NCBI RefSeq assembly: GCF_009765445.1 | Contig: NZ_WHOY01000031.1 | Coordinates: forward strand, 2,256,971 to 2,320,970 | Length of the DNA: 64,000 nucleotides | Reading direction: 5' to 3' | Source: Pantoea sp. BAV 3049 | GTDB taxonomy: Bacteria; Pseudomonadota; Gammaproteobacteria; Enterobacterales; Enterobacteriaceae | Shown: piece by piece, positions 1 through 10,150 of the stretch | Numbering within the stretch: position 1 is the stretch's first letter | Layout: every line of letters starts with the position of its first letter | Notes under the pieces: generated by a model | Database searches by the model: none | Told to the model about the DNA's origin: nothing | The model's input: the letters and a program-made list of their open reading frames with translations, nothing else | Translations under genes and position numbers: made by a program

Positions 1-146
1 TCTTGCCGCTGAAAACCAAACCTTCCTCACAAAATTGCCTTCCAGATCAAAAACAATTTCTTAACAATAAGCCTCTGAGGTTTACTGCTAAAGCGTATTT
101 GCATTTTGTCGCTAATTATTAGCAAGGAAAAGAAGAGGTTAATCCC

Positions 147-1451
147 ATGGCAGAGGCCACATCACAACAGACTGTGAGAGCGACAGCTCCTGCAGCGGAC
201 ACCCGCCAGCGAATCTGGGCAATCGTGGGTGCTTCATCCGGTAACCTGGTAGAATGGTTTGATTTTTATGTCTATTCCTTCTGCTCACTCTATTTCGCCC
301 ATATTTTTTTTCCTTCAGGCAATCCAACCACCCAGCTGCTGCAAACCGCCGGTGTATTTGCGGCCGGATTTCTGATGCGACCTGTTGGTGGCTGGGTGTT
401 TGGTTATATTGGTGATAAATATGGCCGTAAGAAATCAATGCTGATCTCCGTATGTATGATGTGCTTTGGCTCGCTGGTGATCGCCTGCCTGCCGGGGTAT
501 GGGACGATTGGCATCTGGGCTCCTGCTCTGCTGTTGCTCGCCCGCCTGTTTCAGGGGCTGTCGGTCGGCGGAGAGTACGGTACCAGCGCCACCTATATGA
601 GCGAGGTTGCCATTGAAGGTCGCAAGGGATTCTACGCCTCATTCCAGTACGTCACGCTGATTGGTGGACAACTGATGGCGCTGCTGACGGTAGTGGTATT
701 GCAGCAAATCCTGACGGAAGAAGAGTTACGGGCATGGGGCTGGCGAATTCCTTTTGCTCTGGGCGCAGTGCTGGCCATTGTCGCGCTTTATCTGCGCCGA
801 TCGCTGAATGAAACGTCCGATCGTAAAAGCCGTGAGCACAAAGATGCCGGATCGCTGAGGGGGCTTTGGAAGAATCGCCGTGCCTTTATTATGGTGTTGG
901 GTTTCACTGCGGGCGGATCTCTGAGCTTCTACACCTTTACAACCTATATGCAGAAATATCTGGTCAACACATCGGGCATGGATACCCGTACAGCCAGTGC
1001 CTTAATGACCGTTGCGCTGTTTATTTTTATGCTGGTACAGCCACTGATTGGCGCATTGTCTGACAAGATTGGACGTAAAAACTCAATGCTGATCTTCGGT
1101 GGGCTGGCTGCAGTCTGTACCGTACCGGTGCTGACACTGCTGCAAAGCGTCAGCAGCCCGTACATTGCCTTTATGCTGGTTATGCTTTCACTGCTGATCA
1201 CCAGTTTTTACACCTCGATCAGTGGCATCCTGAAAGCGGAGATGTTTCCCCCCGAAGTCAGAGCGCTGGGAGTGGGACTTTCTTATGCTGTAGCCAACGC
1301 AATTTTTGGCGGCTCTGCAGAATATGTTGCGCTTTCGCTGAAGGCGGCGGGAAGTGAAACCAGCTTCTTCTGGTATGTCTCCGCTCTTGGCGCGGTCGCT
1401 TTTCTGGTATCACTGATGCTGCATGGCAAAGGGAAGGGTATCAGGCTCTGA
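147..1451 (+). CDS. kgtP: Alpha-ketoglutarate permease (MFS)
   Basis: Inner-membrane proton symporter of the major facilitator superfamily that takes up 2-oxoglutarate. The 434-residue product matches E. coli KgtP (432) almost end to end. Visible marks are the N-terminal signature [16 protein letters not shown], an MFS loop motif [12 protein letters not shown] at residues 86-97 and its repeat [12 protein letters not shown] in the second half, with twelve hydrophobic segments expected. The ATG has a purine-rich RBS (agaagagg) 8 bases upstream. The stop abuts the stop of convergent yfiM with no spacer and no terminator. Confidence 0.95.
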   Translation: MAEATSQQTVRATAPAADTRQRIWAIVGASSGNLVEWFDFYVYSFCSLYFAHIFFPSGNPTTQLLQTAGVFAAGFLMRPVGGWVFGYIGDKYGRKKSMLISVCMMCFGSLVIACLPGYGTIGIWAPALLLLARLFQGLSVGGEYGTSATYMSEVAIEGRKGFYASFQYVTLIGGQLMALLTVVVLQQILTEEELRAWGWRIPFALGAVLAIVALYLRRSLNETSDRKSREHKDAGSLRGLWKNRRAFIMVLGFTAGGSLSFYTFTTYMQKYLVNTSGMDTRTASALMTVALFIFMLVQPLIGALSDKIGRKNSMLIFGGLAAVCTVPVLTLLQSVSSPYIAFMLVMLSLLITSFYTSISGILKAEMFPPEVRALGVGLSYAVANAIFGGSAEYVALSLKAAGSETSFFWYVSALGAVAFLVSLMLHGKGKGIRL

Positions 1452-1772
1452 CTAATGACCGATATTCCATAATGCATAGCCGGTAGCTGCACCGGCTACA
1501 TCCCAGCTGAAATCTTTCCAGCTCCAGCCCGTTCCACCTTCACGACTGTCATACAACTCTTTGGCTGCCCCAAGGCTGATGGCAAACATCAGGCCGAAGC
1601 TGCCGCTGTGCCCCTCGCTCCAGTTCTGACGCTGGCCGTAAGCATTCCCGGCAGCAGAGAGGAAAGCCGAAGAGATGAAGTGTTGAGCTTTGTCTTTGCC
1701 CGTCCAGCTGTCTTCAGCCATGTGGGTACAGCCTGTACAAAATAGCGTTAACAGCAGCAGAAGTTTGCGCAT
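1452..1772 (-). CDS. yfiM: YfiM family lipoprotein
   Basis: Small predicted lipoprotein of unknown function, 106 residues, the usual neighbour of pssA and kgtP in enterobacteria. The chosen ATG gives a short charged start MRK, a leucine-rich core and a Cys (TGC) at residue 15-16 fitting signal peptidase II processing, although position -3 is Cys rather than Leu. A GGAAGG ribosome site precedes this ATG. A longer reading from 1832 would add 20 residues with no lipoprotein logic and overlap pssA. The conserved core is [12 protein letters not shown], followed by a glycine-rich [12 protein letters not shown] segment. Confidence 0.85.
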   Translation of the reverse strand: MRKLLLLLTLFCTGCTHMAEDSWTGKDKAQHFISSAFLSAAGNAYGQRQNWSEGHSGSFGLMFAISLGAAKELYDSREGGTGWSWKDFSWDVAGAATGYALWNIGH

Positions 1773-1828
1773 AATCCTTCCCTGTAAAAAGGCCCTGTGC
1801 GAAGACAGGGCCAGAAAGCAAAGCGGAC

Positions 1829-3184
1829 TCACAGAATACGGCTGATCAGCCGGTCGATGCGGATGCGGCGCAGGCGGCGGATCAGCTTTCTGACTTTTAC
1901 CGGGTAGTCAGCGATACTTTCCAGATCGCGGAAATGTTGCACGACAGTGGTGTCTTTACGGATCAGGGCCAGCTCTTTCTCTCGCTGTTCAGCCAGCTGC
2001 TGCAGCGGATCGTGGATCAGCACCGCATTTTCCAGGTCCAGACGCCAGGCGCGTGGGTTGAGGTTGTTGCCGGTAATCAGCATCCACTCATCATCAACCC
2101 ACATACCTTTAAGATGGTAGCTGTTCTCACCGTCTTTCCACAGGCGCACGGTAAGTTGCCCGCTGGTGACGTAATACTGCAGGCGGCTGAGGAAGCGGCG
2201 CAGGTTGATCTCATACAGATAAGGCAGCGCACCAATAATCTTGAACGGCTGATCCTCAGGGATATAAAAGTCATTGGCGGTCTTATCGCCAACGATGATT
2301 TCAACCTCACGGCCCTGGCGCAGCAGCCAGATGATATTGCGAACCAGAATGGCTGGCATATTGAAATAGGGGGTACACAGCGTCAGCTTCTGCTCGGCGC
2401 AGGGCATCAGGTGATAGATGGTTTTGTTGAGCAGGCTGCGTTTACCAAGGCCAACCAGCGGTGTGACGGCAAGCTGTTCATTATTGGCATCACCTTTGAA
2501 ATCATAATCAAAGCCGCGCAGATCCTGGCGGAACTGTCGCGTCTCGTTTTTGATTTCCGGGCTCTTCGGACGTTCATGCTGGTCAAGACGGTGAACCGCT
2601 TCGGCCTGAATCAGGTTCTTATCGATCCAGTTAACCAGAGTGTCGGACAGCTGGGGATTGGTGATCAGCTGATAGCGATCGTAACGGTATTTATCGTGCT
2701 GATGCAGATAAACATCGTTCAGGCTGGCACCCGTATACAGCAGTGTGTCATCTACCACTGAGCCTTTAAGGTGCAGTACGCCCAGCGCTTCACGGGTATT
2801 CACCGGCACACCATAAACGGGAATGGCGATATCTGCATTCTGGTCCGCCATATCACAGTACCAGTCAGCGTTAGTTGCGCCACGCGCCACACCGATTCGG
2901 CCACGCTGGGCACGATGCCAGTCAACCAGAATGCGGACGTCCAGCTCAGGGCGACGACGCTTAGCGTCATACAGAGCGGAAAGAATGCTGCGGCCACCGT
3001 CATCATTTTCCAGATAAAGGGCAACAATGCAGATACGCCGCGTCGCACCGGCGATTTTCTCCAACAATGTCTGACGAAAATCAGCAGGGGAATAGAGCGT
3101 GGTGAAGTCAGCAACCGACTGAGACAGTTTTGGCAGTTGCGCAAGGTGCTGTTGGTGTTTGTTACGTTTGAATTTAGACAACAT
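1829..3184 (-). CDS. pssA: CDP-diacylglycerol-serine O-phosphatidyltransferase
   Basis: Makes phosphatidylserine from CDP-diacylglycerol and L-serine, the first committed step to phosphatidylethanolamine. The enzyme is membrane-associated and belongs to the phospholipase D superfamily. The 451-residue product equals E. coli PssA in length and carries both HKD motifs: H138-x-K140-x4-D145 (HLKGSVVDD) and H357-x-K359-x4-D364 (HLKGMWVDD). The basic C-terminus [19 protein letters not shown] is conserved. The ATG at 3184 is chosen because it gives the E. coli N-terminus [13 protein letters not shown] codon directly upstream (3187) is also possible. Confidence 0.95.
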   Translation of the reverse strand: MLSKFKRNKHQQHLAQLPKLSQSVADFTTLYSPADFRQTLLEKIAGATRRICIVALYLENDDGGRSILSALYDAKRRRPELDVRILVDWHRAQRGRIGVARGATNADWYCDMADQNADIAIPVYGVPVNTREALGVLHLKGSVVDDTLLYTGASLNDVYLHQHDKYRYDRYQLITNPQLSDTLVNWIDKNLIQAEAVHRLDQHERPKSPEIKNETRQFRQDLRGFDYDFKGDANNEQLAVTPLVGLGKRSLLNKTIYHLMPCAEQKLTLCTPYFNMPAILVRNIIWLLRQGREVEIIVGDKTANDFYIPEDQPFKIIGALPYLYEINLRRFLSRLQYYVTSGQLTVRLWKDGENSYHLKGMWVDDEWMLITGNNLNPRAWRLDLENAVLIHDPLQQLAEQREKELALIRKDTTVVQHFRDLESIADYPVKVRKLIRRLRRIRIDRLISRIL

Positions 3185-3298
3185 CACAGTGCGTATCTTC
3201 TCTGTTCATAGAATGGCCTTTTGCCATAAAATCATCACCCTAACCGCGAATATTACCATTAGTTAGTGCCGAAGTCGGCAGTTTTACGTTTCCAGACA

Positions 3299-5953
3299 TT
3301 ATCCGGCGGCGTTCAACGGCAAAGACAGGCTGACAATCCCGTCCTCCAGCTGCACATCAATGGCAAAATTCAGTTTGCGCGCCAGGGTTATCATCCCCTG
3401 ATTACGTGGCATGGTGATGCCGTTCAGCTGCTGCAGACCGTGCTGACGGGTGTAGATTATCATCTTCTCCAGCAGCCGCCGACCCAGGCCCAGCCCCTTG
3501 AGATCGGATCGCACCAATACTGAAAACTCGGCGTCAATATTGTCTGCATCGGAGATCGCCCGCGTGACGCCAATGATCTCTTCCGCGCCGTGATGCTCCC
3601 GCACCGCGACAATCGCCATCTCTCGATCGTAGTCGATTTGCGTCATGTTAGCCAAATCGTCATGGGTAAACTCATTGATCTCACTGAAGTAGCGATAGTA
3701 GAGATCCTCTTTTGTCACCCGGGCAATAAACTGCCGTAACAGAGGTTCATCTTCCGGCAAAATAGGGCGGAAGAGGCAGTGCTGACCATTTTTCAGTTCA
3801 ATGGCTTCTTCCAGTGCGTGGGGATAAGGGCGGATCGCCAGTCGTGCTTGCGGATCGCCAGCAAAGGGCACCAACTGCATGGTGACATCCAGCAGCGAAA
3901 ACTCTTCACCGGCGGCCAGCAGTGGATGAATATCCAGACGTACAATTTCCGGACAGTCGACAATCAGGTTGGAAACCTGCACCAGTACTCTGCTGATGCC
4001 GGTAATATCAAGAGGACGCAGTGCGCTGCGTCCCCGGATCTTGCCACTTTTAATGGCCTGAATAACCAGATAGCGCGCCAGCGTCATATTCAGCGGCGGC
4101 AGGGCCACAACGGCCTGTTTGTCCGCCTGCCACTCAATGCCGCCTTCGCCCAGCATGATCATCGGGCCAAATACTTTATCCTGCTCAACCACAATCCGCA
4201 GTTCCTGCGCTCCGGCACGGTTTGCCATACTCTGCACTAACAGACCGTGGATGCGGGCCTGAGGCCAGGCCAGCTTAACGCGATCGAGAATTGCCTCAGC
4301 GGCCTGCTGAACCTCGCTGGCGGTGCGCAGATAAAGCATCACACCCTGAACTTCGGATTTGTGCGGGATATCAGGTGAACGGAGCTTAAGAGCGACCGGA
4401 TAGCCGATCTGCCCGGCGATATGTACTGCCTCCGCGCTGTCGCTGGCGATCCATGTTGGCAGAGTGCTCAGACCGTAGGCCTGCAGAATCGCCTGAACTT
4501 CATGGGTATCCAGCGTGGTGGCTCCCTCATCCAGTGCCTGTTGAATTAACTGGTGAGCTTCAGCGGTGTTGGCTTTCAGATCCGCAGGCAGTGCGGGCGT
4601 TTCACGTAGCTGTTTCTGGTTACGCCGATATTCCACCATATGCATAAAGGCGGTTACCGTTCCTTCCGGCGTGCGATAAGTTGGAATCCCGGCATCGCTG
4701 AAGAGTTTTCTTGCGTCCAGAGAAGAGAACTCTCCGCACCAGTTGGTTAGCAGGCTTAGCTGCTTTCCGCGAGGATGGCTGGCGACGGTCTCAATCAGGC
4801 GCTGAGCCGTCACCGTGGCCGGAGCAACTGCACTGGGCGCGTGGATAATCATCAACGCATCAATATCCGGGCTGTCCAACAGGCGGGAGACTGTTTGCTG
4901 ATAACGCTCTGGTGTTGCGTCATCTTTCAGATCGAGCGGATTCCCGGCGGCGATCTCTCCAGGCAGCAGGCTTTGCAGATTGGTGAGTAAATCCTCACTC
5001 AGCGTGGCCAGTTTGCCGTTACGGGCATCAAGCGCATCCAGAGCCAGCGCGGCCGGAGCTGCACCGTTGCTCACAATCATCAGCCGTTCGCCGCGCAGCG
5101 GTCGCATATGGCTTAATGTTTCAACAGCAGAGAACAGTTCATGCGTATCCTGCACACGCAGCAGGCCAGCACGCTGAATAGCCGCATCCCAGGCTGCGTC
5201 CAGGCCGCCGTGCGTATTGAGCAATAACTGTGCCTGCTGGCTGCGTCCGCTGCGGATAATCAGAATAGGTTTATTTCTGGAGGCACTCCTGGCCGCCGAA
5301 ACAAAGCGTCGGGCATCACTCAGATGTTCCAGGTAGAGCAGGATAGCGCTGGTCTTACCGTCCCTTGCGAGGAAGTCGAGCAGGTCATCGGCATCAATAT
5401 CCAGACTGTCCCCCAGTGCGATAAACCAGGAAAAGCCGAGCTGGCGCTGCTGAGCCCAGTCGAGAATGGTATTGGAGACGGCCGCGGACTGGGAGACAAA
5501 CGCCAGTTTACCGCGATGGATGGGCACCGGGGAAAAGCTGGCGTTCAGGCCCTGCCATGGTGCCAGCAGGCCGAGACTGTTCGGACCAAGCAGGCGGATC
5601 TGCCATTCAGCGGCACACTGCTTTAATGCTTCCAGCTGGCTGGCTGGGGCAGAGAGGATAATACAGGCTTTACAGCCCCGTTCGCCCAGCGCGCGCAACA
5701 GATCGAGATTACGGCTGGCATGGGTGCAAATTACAGCGAGATCGGGAGAGAGCGGCAGGCTGGCAACATCCGGCCAGGCCAGTACGCCGCAGACAGCCTT
5801 ATATTTAGGGGTGACCGGAAGAACCGGGCCGCTGAAGCCACCTGCCAGCAGGTTACGCATCATCAGGTAGCCCGCGCGTTCCGGGCGCATTGAGGCACCA
5901 ATGACCGCGATAGATTTGGGACGTAACAGCGCTTCCAGCCCTCGTTGGCTCAT
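3299..5953 (-). CDS. patZ: Protein lysine acetyltransferase Pat/PatZ
   Basis: Large protein acetyltransferase (Pka/YfiQ) that acetylates lysines of metabolic enzymes such as acetyl-CoA synthetase. At 884 residues it is near the 886 of E. coli. Domain order: CoA-binding Rossmann domain at about 8-125 (SIAVIGASMRPERAGYL), succinyl-CoA-ligase-like domains to about 460, ATP-grasp-like domain at about 480-700, and a C-terminal GNAT domain from about 715 with the acetyl-CoA loop GLGLGRRLLEKM. The gene stands alone between pssA and tapT, read in the same direction. Confidence 0.93.
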   Translation of the reverse strand: MSQRGLEALLRPKSIAVIGASMRPERAGYLMMRNLLAGGFSGPVLPVTPKYKAVCGVLAWPDVASLPLSPDLAVICTHASRNLDLLRALGERGCKACIILSAPASQLEALKQCAAEWQIRLLGPNSLGLLAPWQGLNASFSPVPIHRGKLAFVSQSAAVSNTILDWAQQRQLGFSWFIALGDSLDIDADDLLDFLARDGKTSAILLYLEHLSDARRFVSAARSASRNKPILIIRSGRSQQAQLLLNTHGGLDAAWDAAIQRAGLLRVQDTHELFSAVETLSHMRPLRGERLMIVSNGAAPAALALDALDARNGKLATLSEDLLTNLQSLLPGEIAAGNPLDLKDDATPERYQQTVSRLLDSPDIDALMIIHAPSAVAPATVTAQRLIETVASHPRGKQLSLLTNWCGEFSSLDARKLFSDAGIPTYRTPEGTVTAFMHMVEYRRNQKQLRETPALPADLKANTAEAHQLIQQALDEGATTLDTHEVQAILQAYGLSTLPTWIASDSAEAVHIAGQIGYPVALKLRSPDIPHKSEVQGVMLYLRTASEVQQAAEAILDRVKLAWPQARIHGLLVQSMANRAGAQELRIVVEQDKVFGPMIMLGEGGIEWQADKQAVVALPPLNMTLARYLVIQAIKSGKIRGRSALRPLDITGISRVLVQVSNLIVDCPEIVRLDIHPLLAAGEEFSLLDVTMQLVPFAGDPQARLAIRPYPHALEEAIELKNGQHCLFRPILPEDEPLLRQFIARVTKEDLYYRYFSEINEFTHDDLANMTQIDYDREMAIVAVREHHGAEEIIGVTRAISDADNIDAEFSVLVRSDLKGLGLGRRLLEKMIIYTRQHGLQQLNGITMPRNQGMITLARKLNFAIDVQLEDGIVSLSLPLNAAG

Positions 5954-6017
5954 TTCCGGCTCCTGATGCGAGTAGTTATCCCTGATTTTAAACGCTTTCG
6001 CGCTTTATTGCTGCGGG

Positions 6018-6752
6018 TTACCCGAGGTTATCAGGATTAAAGCCGTCTGGGAGAAACGTGGGCGCTGAAGCTTTTTGCTGATGTAACGGGTGGTGAGGTT
6101 TACCGGCCAGATAGCGATGGCGGAACAGATCGAAATGCCGGGTCAGCGCCATCCCGGCCGCAGTATCGCCAGCCTGCATCAGCAATTCTGCCGCCACTTC
6201 CGCCGTGCAGTGCTGACCTTCTGCGTGGATTTCGCGCAGCTGATAATTGGACGGCGTCGAAAGCTGAAGTGACATCACTGGCAGGGCATCCAGCCACGGG
6301 CTTTTACGAAACATCTTGCGCGCTTCGGTCCATGTTCCGTCCAGCATGATAAACAGTGGTGGCTTACCGCTGAGCGGCGGCACATTCATTACCGGGCGGC
6401 CCGCATCCGCGTAAGATTCAGGGAATACCACCAGCGGCTGCACATCCGGATTTTTTACCGCCGCCAGCAGTGCCGGATCCGGCTCGGTGCGTGACCAGCC
6501 AAAAGCCTGAGTATCCGGCAGGATATCGGCAATCAGTCGCCCGGTATTACTGGGTTTCATCGGTTCGCTGTCGAACATCACCAGGCAAAAACGACTGCGT
6601 GCCTGTTGTGGTTGTAGCGTGGCGCAAAGGCAGTTTTTCTTCGGCAGCAAACAGCGCTGGCAGCGTGGAATACGGTTGCCACGGGCAAGAAAAGGGCGGG
6701 TGGCACGGGCGAGACGCTCAGCGCGCAGGCGAAGGACAGCGTTTTCAGTCAT
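6018..6752 (-). CDS. tapT: tRNA-uridine aminocarboxypropyltransferase TapT (DTW domain)
   Basis: Forms acp3U at position 47 of several tRNAs with S-adenosylmethionine (formerly YfiP). The 244-residue product has the zinc-type cysteine cluster CQRC-x6-CLC at residues 31-43 and the DTW-family signature D138-G-T-W141 followed by TEARKMF. It lies between patZ and trxC as in E. coli. The C-terminal tail is slightly longer than the roughly 232 residues I recall for E. coli. Confidence 0.9.
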   Translation of the reverse strand: MTENAVLRLRAERLARATRPFLARGNRIPRCQRCLLPKKNCLCATLQPQQARSRFCLVMFDSEPMKPSNTGRLIADILPDTQAFGWSRTEPDPALLAAVKNPDVQPLVVFPESYADAGRPVMNVPPLSGKPPLFIMLDGTWTEARKMFRKSPWLDALPVMSLQLSTPSNYQLREIHAEGQHCTAEVAAELLMQAGDTAAGMALTRHFDLFRHRYLAGKPHHPLHQQKASAPTFLPDGFNPDNLG

Positions 6753-6833
6753 GGAGGCGAATTCGGGAAAAACGCCATTCTAGCGGAAATGCGGGAGAAG
6801 CAGTAGTGGCCAGGCGAACCTGACCACCGGCAA

Positions 6834-7253
6834 TCAGATGTTTTCGTCGAGCCACTCGGTAAACGGCGCTTTCGGCATGGCACCGCTGAGCATATCCACC
6901 TTCTGACCCTGTTTGAAGACCATAATCGTAGGGATGCTGCGAATGCCGAAACGGGCACTCAGCTCAGGTTCGGCTTCCGTGTTCACCTTCAGGAAGCGCA
7001 CCTGGCCGCTGCGCTCTCCCGCCACGTCTTTATAGACAGGCGCAAAGTTGACGCACGGACCGCACCAGGGTGCCCAGAAATCGATTACTACTGGCAAGTC
7101 ATCCTGCAGGTATTTGTCGAGCGTGGCGGTGGTTGCATTAATGACTTCGCCGTTAAACAAATCGCTGCCGCAGCGGCCGCATTTCGCGCCGTCACTGATA
7201 CGCTCTTGCGGAACGCGATTCGTCGCCTGGCATGATGCACAAACCGTATTCAT
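6834..7253 (-). CDS. trxC: Thioredoxin 2
   Basis: Cytoplasmic disulfide reductase with an extra N-terminal zinc module. Cys pairs C5/C8 and C25/C28 form the zinc site, and the active site WCGPC lies at W63-C67. The length of 139 residues equals E. coli TrxC. The ATG has a good RBS (GAGGTGAATCA spacing). In E. coli this gene belongs to the OxyR regulon. I did not identify an OxyR site with confidence here. Confidence 0.95.
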   Translation of the reverse strand: MNTVCASCQATNRVPQERISDGAKCGRCGSDLFNGEVINATTATLDKYLQDDLPVVIDFWAPWCGPCVNFAPVYKDVAGERSGQVRFLKVNTEAEPELSARFGIRSIPTIMVFKQGQKVDMLSGAMPKAPFTEWLDENI

Positions 7254-7510
7254 TGATTCACCTCGGTGATGTTCGGGGTAAGCAGTTACTTACCGTGTGT
7301 CTGCCTCAGAGTGCGGTAATTATGGCTGCCCTTATCGCAGGCAACAAAGAGATTTGTTCAATGGGTATAATAGGTAGTGGCTCACAACGTTTTGCGGCTG
7401 GACGTCAGGGCGGGAAAATGCCAGAGGCGCGCTTTATATTGGAAGTTAATAGCTAAGCGCTGCCACATCAGGTAATCTGCGCGCTTCGCGCTCAGCCAGG
7501 TGGAGGGAAA

Positions 7511-8548
7511 ATGAACGACGAATTTAAAGGTAAAAGCGGTAAAGTCAAAGTGATGTATGTCCGCGGTGATGACGAGAACAGCAAAGGCGGGCAAAATCCC
7601 CGCACCGGCAAAGGTGGACCTCGTCAGGATGGCAATCGTCGTCCTTCACGAAACGCAGACAGCAAGCCGCGTGGCGGGCGCGATCGCGATGTAGCACCAG
7701 GTGACTCACCATGGCGCACGGTTTCACGCGCGCCTTCGGCCTCATCTGCCGGGGATGACAAACCGGATCACGGTGGCATCAGCGGCAAAAGTTATATTGA
7801 CCCGGAGCAGATCCGTCGTCAGCGCATGGAAGAGACGCGGGTGTATGGCGAAAACGCCTGCCAGGCCCTGTTCCAGAGCCGTCCGGATTGCATCGTGCGT
7901 GCGTGGTTTGTTCAGGAAGTGACTCCGCGTTTCCGCGAGGCACTGAAATGGATGGCGGCTAACCGTAAAGCTTATCATGTGGTTGATGAAGCCGAACTGG
8001 CTAAAGCTTCCGGCACTGAGCACCATGGCGGCGTCTGCTTCCTGATCAAAAAGCGTTCAGGTATGCCGGTCAGCCAGTGGCTCTCAGCTGCGGGTGAAAA
8101 AGATTGCGTGCTGGCGCTGGAACAGATTGGCAATCCCCATAACCTGGGCGGCATGATGCGCAGCTGTGCGCATTTTGGTGCGAAAGGATTGCTGGTAGAT
8201 GATGCTTCCCTGCTGGAGTCAGGTGCAGCAGTGCGCACCGCAGAAGGCGGGGCTGAACACGTTCAGGCGATCAGTGGCGAAAGCTTCGAAGCCGGTCTGA
8301 ACGCTTTCCGTAAAGCAGGCTATACCATTGTGACCACTTCCAGCCACAAGGGAACTCCTTTAGCACAGGCAACACTGCCGGCTAAAACGGTTCTGGTGCT
8401 GGGACAGGAAAGCGACGGTCTCTCAGACAGCGTCTGGCAACAGGGCGACCTGAGCGTCTCTATCGGGGGAACCGGTAACGTTGAAAGCCTCAATGTTTCG
8501 GTCGCCACCGGTATTCTGCTTGCCGAATGGTGGCGTCAGAACGCTTAA
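7511..8548 (+). CDS. yfiF: Putative tRNA/rRNA 2'-O-methyltransferase YfiF (SpoU family)
   Basis: Predicted SAM-dependent RNA ribose methyltransferase of the TrmH/SpoU family. Its substrate is not known to me. The 345 residues equal E. coli YfiF. Residues 1-100 are a basic, Gly/Arg/Asp-rich disordered arm, followed by a substrate-binding domain (about 105-180) and a knotted SpoU domain. SpoU motifs are visible: [17 protein letters not shown] (motif 1), [10 protein letters not shown] (motif 2) and [19 protein letters not shown] (motif 3). RBS ggaggg precedes the ATG. In E. coli the next gene is ung; here it is the convergent emrB. Confidence 0.9.
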   Translation: MNDEFKGKSGKVKVMYVRGDDENSKGGQNPRTGKGGPRQDGNRRPSRNADSKPRGGRDRDVAPGDSPWRTVSRAPSASSAGDDKPDHGGISGKSYIDPEQIRRQRMEETRVYGENACQALFQSRPDCIVRAWFVQEVTPRFREALKWMAANRKAYHVVDEAELAKASGTEHHGGVCFLIKKRSGMPVSQWLSAAGEKDCVLALEQIGNPHNLGGMMRSCAHFGAKGLLVDDASLLESGAAVRTAEGGAEHVQAISGESFEAGLNAFRKAGYTIVTTSSHKGTPLAQATLPAKTVLVLGQESDGLSDSVWQQGDLSVSIGGTGNVESLNVSVATGILLAEWWRQNA

Positions 8549-8560
8549 AGCATGATATGA

Positions 8561-8588
8561 AAAACGGCCCGGAAGGGCCGTTTTTTTT
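8561..8588. terminator. Rho-independent terminator between yfiF and emrB
   Basis: Perfect GC-rich stem AACGGCCC / GGGCCGTT with a GGAA tetraloop, then eight T on the plus strand and an A run on the other side. It lies between convergent yfiF and emrB and should stop both. Confidence 0.9.
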
Positions 8589-8597
8589 GCCTGAAAA

Positions 8598-10133
8598 TCA
8601 GTGCGCGCCACCGCCACCGCTGCCGGAACCGAACGGCGGGCGGGCAAACCAGATCAGCACCAGCAGAGCAAGGAACACCGCTGCCGAAGCCCAGAAGATC
8701 TCGTTGGCGGAGATAATCAGTCCCTGATTGGTGATCTGCTGCGCAATCCACGAGGAAGCCTGATCGTGCGTCATACCGATCTGCTCCAGCTTGTCGTACA
8801 TCTGCTGCGAGTTAACGTTGTAAGCGTTCACCGACTCGCTGAGATAGCTGTGGTGCATCGACTCCCGATCGGTCCACATCGTTGTGGTGATCGAAGTGCC
8901 GATAGAACCGGCCAGCGTTCGCGTAAAGTTCGACAGACTGGATGCCGCCGCCAGTCTTTCAGGTGGCAGACCTGACAGGGTGATTGTGGTCAGCGGCATA
9001 AAGAAGCAGGCCACGGCAAAGCCCTGAATAAACTGCGGCCAGGCTGATGCCCCAAAATCCATCCCCGGTTCAAATGTATAAGCACGCCAGTAAAAGCACA
9101 CCGCATACATAATAAAGCTGAAGGTGACCAGCTTGCGCATGTCCAGCTTATGCGCGAAGCGCCCGATAATCGGCGAGAGGATCACTGGCAGTATTCCCAC
9201 CGGCGCGGACGCCAGCCCGGCCCAGGTGGCGGTATAGCCATACACCTCCTGAAGCAACTGTGGCAACAGCACTATCGAGCCGAAATAAAGCATATAAGCC
9301 AGACTGATCGACAGGCAGCCGATGGTGAAGTTTCTGGACTTGAACAGCGACAGGTCGACAATCGGGTGATCGTCAGTCAGCTCCCAGACCAGCAATACCA
9401 GCAGCGCCACCACCGCAATGATCGTCAGGATGACGATCTCCTTAGAACTGAACCAGTCCAGTTCCTTGCCGCGATCCAGCATCACCTGCAGGCAGCCAAT
9501 GCCAACAATCAGCAGCACCAGCCCGACTGTGTCAATCGGTCTGATGACCGTGGCCGTTTCCCGGTTGCGCAGCGTTTGCAGCGTCAGCATCACCACCACC
9601 GCACCGATCGGCACGTTGATGAAGAAAATCCAGCCCCAGTGATAGTTGTCACTGATCCAGCCGCCGAGGATCGGGCCGCAAATCGGCGCGACGATCACCG
9701 TCATTGCCCACAGCGAAAGGGCGATACTTCGCTTGGCGGGCGGATAGTTGCTCAGCAACAGACTTTGCGACAGCGGGATCAACGGGCCCGCCACCACGCC
9801 CTGGATCACGCGGAAGAAGATCAGCATCGTGAGGCTGTTGGACATACCACACAGCCAGGATGCCACCGCGAACGCCGCCGTGGCCCACAGGAACAGCTTC
9901 ACCTCACCGACGCGCTTCGCCAGCCAGCCGGTAATCGGTATCGAAATGGCATTGGCGACGCCGAACGAGGTGATTACCCAGGTTCCCTGGGAGTTGGATG
10001 CTCCGAGGTTACCGGCGATAGTCGGGATGGCAACGTTAGCGATGGTCGAATCCAGCACCTGCATAAACGTAGCCAGCGACAGCGCGATGGTCATCAGAAC
10101 CAGCTGGGTTCCTTCAAGCGGTTTTTGTGCCAT
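8598..10133 (-). CDS. emrB: Multidrug efflux MFS transporter EmrB
   Basis: Inner-membrane proton antiporter of the DHA2 family with 14 predicted membrane spans, 511 residues. With EmrA and TolC it exports hydrophobic uncouplers and antibiotics. Family marks are the LDSTIANVAIPTIAGNLG segment near the N-terminus (about residues 28-45) and the motif-C-like GPILGGWISD in span 5. It starts 17 bases after the emrA stop, so the two are co-transcribed. The C-terminus is glycine-rich (GSGSGGGGAH). Confidence 0.95.
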   Translation of the reverse strand: MAQKPLEGTQLVLMTIALSLATFMQVLDSTIANVAIPTIAGNLGASNSQGTWVITSFGVANAISIPITGWLAKRVGEVKLFLWATAAFAVASWLCGMSNSLTMLIFFRVIQGVVAGPLIPLSQSLLLSNYPPAKRSIALSLWAMTVIVAPICGPILGGWISDNYHWGWIFFINVPIGAVVVMLTLQTLRNRETATVIRPIDTVGLVLLIVGIGCLQVMLDRGKELDWFSSKEIVILTIIAVVALLVLLVWELTDDHPIVDLSLFKSRNFTIGCLSISLAYMLYFGSIVLLPQLLQEVYGYTATWAGLASAPVGILPVILSPIIGRFAHKLDMRKLVTFSFIMYAVCFYWRAYTFEPGMDFGASAWPQFIQGFAVACFFMPLTTITLSGLPPERLAAASSLSNFTRTLAGSIGTSITTTMWTDRESMHHSYLSESVNAYNVNSQQMYDKLEQIGMTHDQASSWIAQQITNQGLIISANEIFWASAAVFLALLVLIWFARPPFGSGSGGGGAH

Positions 10134-10150
10134 AACAGCCCCCCGCCTGC

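Noticed and set aside
1934..2761. Long plus-strand frame of 275 codons
   Set aside because: Antisense to pssA, whose product matches E. coli PssA throughout; codon pattern is a shadow.
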